From Trichinella spiralis (lineage: Eukaryota; Nematoda; Enoplea; Trichinellida; Trichinellidae), in the NCBI GenBank assembly GCA_000181795.3, contig CM012953.1:3246492-3295821 (forward strand): a stretch of DNA of 49,330 nt, given 5' to 3'. The position numbers and the translations under genes were made by a program. This document shows positions 10,346 through 21,321 of this stretch, piece after piece (position 1 is the stretch's first letter; the number at the start of each line of letters is the position of its first letter). The notes under the pieces are model-generated. The model searched no databases. It was given only the letters and a program-made list of their open reading frames with translations, and was not told the DNA's origin.

Positions 10346-12244
10346 ATGCCGTTTGGCAAAAAATATTTCATCACGAACCTTAAATGGATTTTATTTTTAT
10401 GGACATATTTATGCAATCGCTCATTAGCAACATCAACCTGTCAAAATTCAGACGGAAACAATGCAGCAGACTGGTATGAGGTGACTCTTAATTATGTTTG
10501 TAGCAAATGCATTTGATGAACTTAGATGTATCGAAGTTTTCAGAATAGACTATTAGAATACTTTTTCAAAACACAAACATAATAGTTATGAAATTTGCAT
10601 CAAACAATTTTATTAGTATATGAAATTATTTTATGATTGCACACTTAACACAATAATAAGATTTATTTCCTGGAAGCATTTTTAGGGCCATTTTATATAA
10701 AGCTCCTGCACAACCCAACGGAAAGATACTGCATGCAGGTGCTGTTGGTGGAAACTGGGCAGACAGTCCAGCAGCAGTTACTCAAAATAACGGTCATTCA
10801 TTTGCTAAAGCCATTGAACATGTTTTTGCGCCACATGGAGAAAATAAATTTATTGCATACAACAATGATCCGCCAGATGTTCCAAAAGTCAGGACAAAAT
10901 CAAACAGTAAAGGTAATGAGAAGTGTAATTGTGACATAAAGCAACGTTCTGTACAACATGTACAACATTTAGGTGTATTAATGATGGATACAGGTAACAC
11001 TGATGCTGCAGCGTGGATTGTTCATACAGTACCAGGATTTCCAAAAGCACGAACAGGATACTTATTTCCTCCTGCAGAAGTTCAGAAAGGCCATCTATTG
11101 ATTTGCTTAACAATTAAGGAAGACCAAATTGACACAATTGGTAAATGTTAGAATACGATATTTAACTTAATAATGCAAACATTATGAAGCAATCTTAATT
11201 TTTTGAAGATAACAAATATTTATGAAATGCTTATTATCAATGGATTTATGAAGAGTCATAAAAATACTTTTTAGCTATGACACTGAGAATTGCAACTCCG
11301 TTAATATACTACAATGATATACCAGATGCGCAGATGAATTCTCGACCAAATTTGAGAAAGCTGGTTTCTGGTGAATCAAGATTAACACCACCGTTAGCAG
11401 TGACACAGGACACTACAACTGCAGCTGCTCAAAGTTTGAAAGTGACAATTTACAGCAAGGGTGAAAAATCAAGATATGGTAAGTCACACATGTTACTGCT
11501 AAATTTCCAGATCAAACAACTTGCAAAATTTTGCACTGCTAAAATAAATCTGCTATCATTATTCATTTTTCATTAATAGTGCATGCAGCAAAGGGAGAAG
11601 TTTGTTAAAATTATATTTATTATAATGATCCGATGCAAAAAAACATTGTACGGTGAAAAAAATTACAGAAATTCATTTACAATTACAGAAGTGTGGAATA
11701 ATTTTGCAAAACGCTATTATGATCCACGCAGTGAACACAGTTGTAAGTTGTAAGACCTGCTTCGTAAAATAATCTCAACATAAGTTTTTGAACTGATAAA
11801 ATAAGGCAATTTTTATTTTAACTTGCTCGGAATTTCATGTAAATTTCAAAAAAAAACCAATTACAGAGATTTACCGAAGAGTACTTGTGAAGAAATTAAA
11901 GACAACTATCAAAGTTTGGACAACAAGAGATAAAATATTGAAAAGTGATTGCCGGATTTTGAACAGAAATATAAAATTAGTGACAAGTCCCATTACTGTC
12001 AATGGTCATGCAAGTTCTCTTGAAAGTGATGTCTCTCAATGGTTAATTAGTGAACCAGGAAACAAATTTTGTGTTATTGACAAACCTTACCATGTAAATT
12101 TGAAGTTATAAGAAGCAGTAGTTTAAGAAAATGTTTTTTTTTTAGAAAAGCCAAACAAAAGAGCCAGCAATGGCGGTATGCATTGATGATGCTACAATTT
12201 TTGGTCATTTCAATCGAATTGGTCAGAATGTAGAAAATTGCTAA
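10346..12244 (+). CDS. DNase II-like secreted protein, gene B (probable pseudoenzyme)
   Basis: Six exons: 10346-10473, 10686-10912, 10973-11140, 11275-11478, 11867-12093, 12146-12244; 350 residues. ATG at 10346 (MPFGKKYF) was chosen because gene C has the equivalent MSFSKKYL; the frame extends only to a TTG upstream. The signal peptide has core ILFLWTYL and ends in SLA. Family landmarks are as in gene A: DW joined across intron 1 to AILYKAPA, HSFAKAI, AYNNDPP, KGVLMMD, AAWIVHTVPGFP, LLICLT, EIYRRVL, KSDC, AVCIDDA, VENC. The HxK positions read NSKG (116-119) and DVSQW (297-301), so catalysis by the DNase II mechanism is unlikely. Exon 2 differs from gene A at 21 of 75 residues, but exons 3-4 at only about 7. 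Intron 2 is 60 bases with no stop, so its retention would insert 20 residues in frame. A possible poly(A) signal AATAAA lies at 12310. Confidence 0.93.
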
Positions 12245-13821
12245 TGAAGCCACAAGACTGATGGCGGAACTCCTTTTCTGTCTGAAAACCTCTAATTGAA
12301 AAAAACAGAAATAAAATTTACTCGATGTACGTGAGTGAGATTTATCAAAATATATTTTAACGAACAGTTCGACAATAACCATATTTAAATGTTTTGGTTT
12401 TCTAAATAGTATATTAAGTTGCAAGCTGATTCAAAATGTTCAAAGCAACTTTTCTGTAATGAACAGTTCTCTGCTAATTAGAATACTTTTGCAAATATTG
12501 AACAGATCGGTTTGCGTATGCATTGACTATTGCTAATGTTAAATATGCCAATTTTTTGTTTGAATAACTGAAGACTCTTTAAAAAGAAAATATGAACGCT
12601 ATTTAATTGTCTATTAATTTTCATTTCATAAAAATATATTTCCGTGTGTTATTACGCATTTTTCCAACAAATAAAATCATATTCTTATTATTTAAAACAG
12701 TCTGATAATATTTGAGTAAAGGACTCGTACTGTAAAGCGCTCATTTTGCAAAATGAAACTAATATTAACAATATGCACATTTTTTCGAAGCATTTTTTAT
12801 CTCAAATATGCAAAAAACTTTAATATAATTTATTCTGCAAATAAATTTCTTTCCCTAAATTGATATTTCAATATTTCAAGCAATCAATTTTGATCACATC
12901 TTACTTGGCATATTGCTTCTCACTACTTTTATTGCTCAACTAATATTTTATCCATAAAATAATAAATAATGAAAGATGAAAATTCAAGTCATTTTAAATA
13001 AAAACATCTAAGCAATAAATTTTTTAAAATTAGTATATGTTAAAATAAAATATTTATTTTCGGTACAATGGGTAAACATTTATTTTTCAAGTTTGCAAGC
13101 TATATTTATCTGATTAGTGATTGCCATTTTTCAATTTTCTGTTCTTTCAAAACGATGATGTAGAATACACGTAATGACTTCTTCTGACAGCAAGCAGATT
13201 ATTTTTAAACTTTCATTTAATAAAATTAAATAAATTTAAGATTTAAATTGATAAATGACCAAATGCATTGGTGGTGCACTCAAGTTTATAAATAAAATTT
13301 TCAACACAATGATGAATAACAGCGAGAGCTATGGCAGGGCACATTAAGCATTTGTAATCAGATCATTATAATTGTGTCATGCATTCATATCCATTATTTC
13401 CTCAAGCAGTTTAAATATTTGCGATTATTTTCGTTTAGCAGAAAATGATTTTGGACATTAATTGAATGCTTTTTCAACAAAAATACAATTTTTACATGCA
13501 GAAGTTGGTAATGGAATTCATAATAAATTTGTAAATTAGTCTGAAAAATCCTAAACATGCCAACCTATGTAAATTATCTAATTTAAGCTGTTTTTATGTT
13601 GCTTCACATATCTTTCAACATACCTAAATTTCATTTATTATTTTAATTGTAACTTCATTAAAAAATCAGTTTCTATTTTATTATAACGTAAAGATATTAC
13701 TTAAGAAAGAATCTGCTTGTTTGGCTTTGTTGAGCAACGGCAAATTTTAGTGATGGCACATTTTGAAACGATGGCACATATACTATTGCACACGGTTTCA
13801 ATATTTATATGAAATCTATAT
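12245..13821. other. AT-rich spacer after gene B
   Basis: Apart from the likely gene B poly(A) signal near 12310, stops are dense on both strands. Nothing recognisable as a gene, RNA or transposon. Confidence 0.6.
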
Positions 13822-14541
13822 GAAATGCTACAAAATTCAGTTGCTATAGCAGCACTGTAAATGCTGAACATGTTTTTGCTGCAGATGCATCAAATAAATT
13901 TACTGCATACGGCATACAACAATGAACCACCCGGATATTCCACAAGTAACAAATGAAATCAAACAGTACAGGCAACCAGAACATGGCTTAAAATGCAAAT
14001 TGGCCAGTCACATAATAATCATATATTAAGTTGTGTTAATCATAGATTCAAGAAACCAAGAAGCAGCTAGCTGGATTGTTCACACAGTATGAGGATTCCC
14101 AAAAGCGTTAAGAGGATACTTATTTCCACTTGCAGAAATTCAGAAAAGACATTTGTTTATCTGTTTGACACTTAACGAAAGTAAAATTGATGCAATTGGT
14201 GAATTTAACTCTATGATATTTAACGTTATATAAATCTCCTTTTCATGAACTTCGAGTAAATATTTAAATATCAAAAATGCATAAATGCGTTAAATTTGAT
14301 TTATAATTTTATCAGATGTCATATAAATGATTTATAGCGAGGACCATAAGAATTGCAATTCCATTTATATATCACAATGATGTACCTGATGCTAAAGCTG
14401 ATTCGCTATAAAATCTTTAAAAATTGATAAATACGGAATAAAGAGTTTTGCCACCACTAACAGTGACACTGAAAATTTCTTCTCCTGGACCAGGAAGATT
14501 GAAAGTGACAATTTACAGTACATGTGAAAAATCAAGACATG
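13822..14541 (+). pseudogene. DNase II-like pseudogene D (exons 2-4 remnants)
   Basis: Three segments in order match exons 2, 3 and 4 of genes A-C. About 13830-13975 corresponds to the HSFAKA..YNN.PP part of exon 2, with a duplicated GCATAC that shifts the frame. About 14033-14198 corresponds to exon 3: it reads AASWIVHTV, then TGA at 14090-14092 where the family has CCA, then GFPKA..GYLFP. The segment at 14338-14541 corresponds to exon 4 and reads IRIAIPFIYHNDVPDAK, then a TAA, then LKVTIYS. Splice-like ends (gtgaatt, tttatag, gtaaat) persist. No exon 1, 5 or 6 was found. Its exon 4 has SSPGPGRLKV where A-C have TTTAAA.SLKV, so it descends from a different branch of the family. Confidence 0.85.
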
Positions 14542-16242
14542 GTAAATTAGCATTGTTATCGTTTAATTTCCATATTTAAAATTATGCAAAACTGCTTCAA
14601 CAGCTATAAATTGAATTAATTTCCTTTTCTTTACTTATTATTTATTATTAATTTTCTTATTTAAATAATACATGCTGCAGAACAAACGGTGTTTTCTTTT
14701 TTAATATAACTAATCCCATAGCCAACGCTGAATTATGCCTTCTGCATCAAATAAATTTACAATATTTGCTTAAAATATCAACGATTTATTTTTGATAATG
14801 CCACGTAATCCATAGATTTCAAAGGATGGATGTTTTACCCTAAGTAAGCACGTTTAATTATGATGTTCCAAAAATAAGTTTTACTTCGGTAAAAGATATT
14901 TTAGTAGTTCATTATCTGATTTATATTCCAATTTTATATAAATAAAAAAGCTGCTTAAACTTAAGAACTTGGGAAATTTTTTTCTGACGTTTCTGAGTTG
15001 TTCAACAGTATCTGTCCAAATCTTTGCTACAATTTTTATACACTGCAATTGAAAACCACGGCAAATAAAATGCTTTATTTTCACGATTTTAGGTTTAATG
15101 TGCTAATTTTTTTATTCATAATTATAGGAGATATAATCAAAGTTATGAATATTCCTAAAGTTTTTCTTCAATGAATGTTTAGTTATCAGTAATCAGCATT
15201 GATCTGAAACAAAATTCCAGAAAGTAAATTAGGTAAATTGCACCAACTGAGATGCTTCAGTGAGAAAGAATATTGTTCAGGCATTCTCCTATTTGTAGTT
15301 TAATTAAAATTATTTCAATGTTATCATTCTTCTTCTTTGCAAAGCTTGAAGATTTTGCACATGATTTGTTAACATGTAGCTGCCTTTTGCTTGGATAACA
15401 GCCTCTAGATTTTATCATCTAATAATGTTAAATTGTATATGACAGTAGTATATGATGTTTTCTGAATAAAGTATTCCATTTGAAACCAAGTAACTTCAAA
15501 ATTTTTATCATACATTTAAATTTATAATACAATTAAGAATATTTCATTTCATATAATCTAATTATTTACTTGAAAAGTTAAGATAACTTACTTAATTTTT
15601 AAAGAAATCAAACAGTAAGCATTAAAATCCAATAATGTTTCAAAATAAATTTGCAATCTAACTTACAACGTAAAAGGACATTTAATTAATGAAATTCAAA
15701 TGTGAATTTAAAGGGTATCATTGACACAATGTTTTAGTTGTTAAGGCGTTCTGTGTTCATTATACTGCAAGAAAGCTCCATTGCGCATACTTTTTATAAA
15801 AGAAATTTCATATTTAAAAATCTGGTGCTATATTACTATGGAGTTATGAAAATTTAATTTTAGCAAAGTATAAAATATATCATGCATAAATACAGCATAA
15901 AATTGCAAACAATACAGCACATACAATATGACAAATTATGAATAAATATCAAAAAAAATAAAACGAAATACCTTACTGTGTAAAACTTACTGTTAGTAAA
16001 AGTAGAGAATAATTTCTTGAAAAGAAGTTTGACAACAGGATTAAGCAGTAACCGTTACTATTGCCGTATGCAAAAAATTAAACCCATTGAATGTTAAACA
16101 AATATATGCAGTATCAGTAAAATAAATAAAATATTTATTTATAAAATTTATATGCTTTGTTTATTTGATCAGATCTTTCTTTTGAGTAAACTTGCTCATT
16201 AATCTCTAAATCATCATTCAATGCTCAGCATTAAATGTTAAC
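14542..16242. other. Spacer between pseudogene D and gene C
   Basis: AT-rich and without a recognisable gene. It contains the block related to 7380-7570 (15108-15260) and the gene C upstream region (about 16015-16242) related to that of gene B. Confidence 0.6.
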
Positions 16243-18213
16243 ATGTCGTTTAGTAAAAAGTATTTGATTAACTGCGTTAGATGGATTTTAATTTTGTGGG
16301 CTTATTTCCCCAATATTTCGCTAGCAACATCGAAATGCCAAAATGCCGCGGGAGGAGCTGATGCAGATTGGTATGAGCTAATTTAAAACTATATTTATAA
16401 AAAGGATATTCCATAAATTTACAACCGGCAAAGATTTTAGATACGACAGTGCTAATTATAAGCATACTTTTTCTGTAAGATGACAAGTGCGCTTTAAACA
16501 TTTTCATTAATAAATCACAATATTTCAAGCTTGTGCAGCTAATGAAATAATTAATATAATTACTTGAACGTCTCTTAAGGGCCATTTTATATAAAGCCCC
16601 TGCACAAAGCAACGGAAAGGTATTAGTAGAAGGTGCGGCTGCAAGCTGGGCAGGTAGCCCAGCTGCAGTTGCTGCAGATAATGGCCACTCATTTGCCAAA
16701 GCTCTGGAGCATGTCATTGCAGCGAATGCAAATAACAAATTCATTTCATACAACAATCATCCGCCAGATGTTCCAAAAGTTAAAACAAAATCAAGCAGTA
16801 AAGGTAACAAGAGGGGAACTTTGACATATAATGGAACGTTCTGTACAGCATATACAACATTTAGGTGTTTTAATGATGGATATAACTGGCACTGATGCTG
16901 CAGCGTGGATTGTTCATACAGTACCAGGATTTCCAAAAGCACGAACAGGATACTTATTTCCTCCTGCAGAGGTTCAGAAAGGCCATCTACTGATATGTTT
17001 AACAATTAAGGAAGATCAAATTGACACAATTGGTAAATACAAAAATAATGTGGTTTGTCTGGTAATATAATACGTAAAATGCATTTGGTTCCCAGTATTT
17101 CTAGAAGAAAGGAAATGCTTATAAAATGCACTTCATTAACGTCTATATGAAATGTTATGCGAATAATTTTTAGCCCTGACATTGAGATTTGCAACTCCAT
17201 TGATATACTACAATGATATACCAGATACGGAGATGAATTCTCGTCCAAATTTGAAAAAACTGGTTTCTGGTGAATCAAGAGTCTTACCACCTTTAGCAGT
17301 AACAAAGGACACTACAACTGCAGCTGCTCAAAGTTTGAAAGTGACAATTTACAGCAAAGGTGAAAAATCAAGATATGGTAAATCAGTTTTGCTTTAATTT
17401 ATAGATTTAAGTACTAGAATTAATAAGATCACACTTCAAATTTCCACCTGTACATGTGAAGCAACTAAATTTTTATATTATTGTAATGCATGTTTAAAAT
17501 AAAGGCTTTTGTTGAGATTAGCAATTTGAATTGAATTTGAACAACTTTGAACAATTGAATTGCGTAATAGCTATGCGACATTACGGTAAAAAATAATTTT
17601 TAGGAAGGTAGCAAAAGTGCACAAATCATAAAAACTTAATAAAACATTAATGTTCAAGGAACTTTAATGAACTTTTATTGTCATTTATTTATAAAACGTA
17701 TAAATATAATACAGTTAATAAAAATGATTGATTAAATCAGCAATAAATTTAAAATTGAATAAAAAAACTGATAAAAATGAAATTTTAGTTTTAATTTCAT
17801 TTATTTGAGAAAATGATTAAAACAATTTTTTTAGAGATTTACCGGAAAATACTCCTGAAAAAATTGAAATCTACAGTTAAAGTTTGGACAGCTAGAGATA
17901 AGAAATTGAAAAGTGATTGTAGAATCTCTGGGAAAAATATAAGATTAGTAACAAGTCCTATATCTGTAAACGGTGATCAAAGTACACTTGAAAATGATGT
18001 TTCTCAGTGGTTAGTCACTGAAACAGGAAATAAATTCTGTGCTGTTGACAAACCTTATCAAGTAACTTTAGATTCTTTGAAAAGCAGTTATTTGAAAAAA
18101 CATTAATTTAGAAAAGTCAAGCAATGGAACCTGCAATGGCAGTATGCATTGATGATGCCACCATTTCTGCTCGTTTCAAAGAAATTGCACAGAATGTGGA
18201 AAACTGCTCATGA
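16243..18213 (+). CDS. DNase II-like secreted protein, gene C (probable pseudoenzyme)
   Basis: Six exons: 16243-16370, 16580-16803, 16865-17032, 17174-17377, 17835-18061, 18112-18213; 350 residues. The signal peptide has core ILILWAYF and ends in SLA. Order of landmarks: CQNAAG..DW, AILYKAPA, HSFAKAL, SYNNHPP, KGVLMMD, AAWIVHTVPGFP, LLICLT, EIYRKIL, KSDC, AVCIDDA, VENC. The two HxK sites read SSKG (115-118) and DVSQW (296-300), the same loss as in A and B with a different replacement for the first histidine. Intron 2 (16804-16864, 61 bases) would break the frame if retained, which confirms that this segment is a true intron in the whole family. Exon 2 has one codon less than in A and B and resembles gene A more than gene B (KALEHVI, NNKFISYNNHPP). 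A likely poly(A) signal AATAAA is at 18325. Placement in the DNase II family is firm; lack of activity is inferred. Confidence 0.93.
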
Positions 18214-19118
18214 AATTTTTTTGTGGTTTCTTAAATTGATCATAGCATTCATATTGAAACTCTTTTGACGACTCAAATATTCTTGCATGTGAAGTTAAAA
18301 GGAAATTTTTTCATGCACTTCGTTAATAAATAATTCAAGAAACTTTATCAGCGCCTCTTTTAAAGTAAACTAGATTTGTATTCTTATTGTTCATTGCTCT
18401 CTATCTTCTCACCATTAACTTGCAGTATCTAGTACAGTAAATAAATGAAGTTTGAATTATATATATGTGCATCATTCAATTGGTTTGCACCGCAGATTTA
18501 TTTGCCTTGTTTCTGTATAAATATTTCCTAGACAAACTTATTAATTATGCAAAATGATTCGACTGTTGAAAAGAACTCAGTGATGAGCATTCATAGAGAT
18601 TACAGTACGTGCTGACTCATTTCTTAACATATGTACTAAAAAATGAGATCGCTGATTATCCTCTTCCTAACTCTTGCGCCATCGTTTTGTAGCTTTTCAT
18701 TTTCAGATGTATTATCTTGCAAGTCGTTAATTTCACCTATTTATAGCAATATTAGGGATCAATTGCGCTAATGTGTATTCAACAAGCATATGCACACGCA
18801 CACACATAGAATGCCCATGAAACCCCAAAAATCTTTTTTGTATTATAATATAATTTAAAAAGCAATCTTTTCAACTTTGTTCTACTTCCATGCTACAAAC
18901 GATTGCAGTACAAAAAAAATTAATTTCATCATTGCTTTGACATAGGAGATGTTCAGCCATATAATAATGGCCAGTATTTGCATATTTGCACAATGAAGCA
19001 ACCATTAACCTACACATGTTGATATCTGCTAAGCATCTGATTAACATTTAGCAAAGTAATAATTCAAATCTTTCATAATTTTTAAATTTTTAGCATTTTG
19101 ATTTATAACCTATACTTA
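18214..19118. other. Spacer after gene C
   Basis: Contains the gene C poly(A) signal near 18325. Otherwise AT-rich with no recognisable gene or RNA. Confidence 0.6.
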
Positions 19119-20981
19119 CCCAATGTTCCTTAAATGGAACAAAGCTTTTAGAGCACCTAACACTACTTTCATACCAATGTTCTTCTTCATATTTTTGCAA
19201 ATGAATTCTTTGAATGGTATATTTATAAAAACATTTCATCGAATTCATCTTAGATATATCATTATGCTTTTATTAATCAAGAAAATCAGCAAAAATTAAC
19301 TTCTTGATACAGCTCAAATTCTTCCCTAACAGTTTAATATCCACTGTGCTCAACTAATTTTAAGGGACGCATTCTTGTAGCTGATTTATTACTCTATTTG
19401 CATATGTAAAGAACATGATTATACTCTTGTTTTGAAATTAATAGCTGATAACAAATATTAATGTCCCGTATGCTAAACATTAGGGTGTTGACGACAAAAA
19501 ATGGCAGCAAATAGGTTAGGGATATTTTGTTTGAAACAGTGACTCAGACTCTGCTTTCATGGTCAGCTGCTTTCTGACTACGTTTTATTAGATCCACTCT
19601 TCTAACATGGTTGTGAGCAGTTGCTCAGCTATGCCCAACCAACTGCTGGGGTCATATCACTCCCAAATACCAAAATCTGTGAGCACCTTGCACTGGAAAG
19701 CAGTTGTTATATAGAACATAGATATGTATAGAACCAGGTGTAAAGCAGTTGACGGAAATCAATATTCGCTTTTCTTTATCCTCTAAGACAAATGTACAGG
19801 TGCAGGCTACTTGAGCTAGCATTGTCCAGTATGGCATGTTTCATGAGCAGCTTATCGTGGATGAATCGTTGTTGCCATACTTTGGTCACCATGGAGCAGA
19901 ATGTTTATGAAAGCTAAGCTGACTGGCTGCAAAGTCTGGTTGCTGTGTGGGAGCAATGTCATACCCTTATCATATGATTATTTATCAAGGGAAAGAATGT
20001 TAAGCTTCAAAAATGTCTTTGAGCACCAGAGCTGTCACTGCCATGGTCGATGTTATTCAAAAAAACTCGCAAACTTTCAGGCATACATTGTACTTTGACA
20101 ACTTCTTCACCTGTTATTACCTATTTGCCAAGTTGGCTAAATTCAACATGGAAGTCACCGCAACAATCTGACCATATCGCACCGATGGCGCTGCCAAAAT
20201 GATGCAGCCGGGCAAAGAACTGATGAAACAAAAGTGAAGTGCTTTCGACTATCGCAGCGATCAAAAGATTCATGTGGTTAAGTGGAAGGACAACGCCGTC
20301 GTAAAGATAGCCACTAACTACATGACTCACAGTCCTTTATGCGGTATTTAACTACGAGACAAAAGTCAGAGAACAGAAATACCGATGCTCTATTTAGTTC
20401 GATTATGTAACATTGGTATGGGAGGAGTAGACATTCTTGATCGACTGGCAATAACCTACTGCCTGACCATAAAGCCAAAAATGGTATTGGTCTTTATTTA
20501 TCAACACGCTGAACGTAGCAACTGTGGCAGCTTGGTGTAGTCACTGTTTTATCGAGAAAAGATGACTCATCTACCTGGAATTTTATTGCCATGTTGTCCT
20601 CAGCTTACTACAGCTAAATCGAAGTGCACCAGCAAAGGCAGAAGCAGTTTTTTTGTCGCAATGCCCTAAAATCCGGTTCGATGGTGTAAACCATATTCTT
20701 TGTACAGGACCACAGGGACGTTGTGAAGTATGCATATGAAACACACAGAATATGCAAAAAATGCAATGCTCGTCTTCACGCAGAGTGGGGCAAGCAGTGC
20801 TCTGACATTCACCATAGTTCAAAATGAAATATCCCATAAATCCTTGTATATCGATGTTTTACCACATATTATCAAGATTTACCTTATTTGAAAAATAAAA
20901 GCAAATGTTTTACGTACCTGATATTTTCTTGAGAACAGCCCAATGTTTACTAAATGGAACATGCCATAATTCCACAATGGG
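19119..20981 (+). mobile_element. piggyBac-type DNA transposon, inactivated
   Basis: Conceptual pieces in several frames match piggyBac/PGBD transposases in the right order. QYGMFHEQLIVDESLLPYFG (about 19830-19890) holds the first catalytic Asp, LYFDNFFTCY (about 20088-20115) the second, and GMGGVDILDR (about 20415-20445) the third. The C-terminal cysteine-rich finger reads RCEVC and then RICKKCNARLHAEWGKQC (about 20713-20800). Frames change and in-frame stops occur, for instance in the second-to-third Asp interval and before the finger, so it is dead. The N-terminal part is poorly readable. Ends are tentative: CCCAATG at 19119 and CAATGGG ending at 20981 could be the terminal repeats. A 22-base subterminal motif occurs in the same orientation at 19119-19140 and 20939-20960 (19 of 22 identical). 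No clean TTAA target duplication is visible. Confidence 0.8.
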
Positions 20982-21321
20982 TATTCATAGAAATGTCTAA
21001 CACTAATACTTCCTTAGATGTAAATTAAATGATTATTCTTTAAATGTTCATATTCATATTCTTTAAATGATTATAAAATAACTTCATAAAAATTAAACTA
21101 TACAGTACATCTGAGTAAATCGATTAGTTAAAGTTTATCATGAATGCTATATTGTTTAAACATTAAACAACAAATTTTAAACAATTCAAACTTTAAAATA
21201 TTTTGAATGTAGGGAAAGTTTCGACCGAACCTTGATCAGTTTAGGAGGTTGGCCGACGACAGAAGCTGTTGCTTTCTCTTCTGTACACTTTGAGTCTTAG
21301 TCTGAAAAAAACTGCACAAAT
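20982..21321. other. Region upstream of the UBASH3-like gene
   Basis: Probably holds its promoter and 5' untranslated region. The last 100 bases before the ATG at 21322 are more mixed in base composition than the AT-rich stretch before them. No defined site was recognised. Confidence 0.4.

Noticed and set aside
10921-10972. Reading through the short intron 2 of genes A and B as coding
   Set aside because: Gene C breaks there, the sites are good GT-AG, and removal restores KGVLMMD as in human DNase II (TKGVLLLD). Kept only as a possible retained intron.
12074-12424. Minus-strand 116-codon frame over the end of gene B
   Set aside because: It overlaps the last two exons of a well-supported gene on the other strand.
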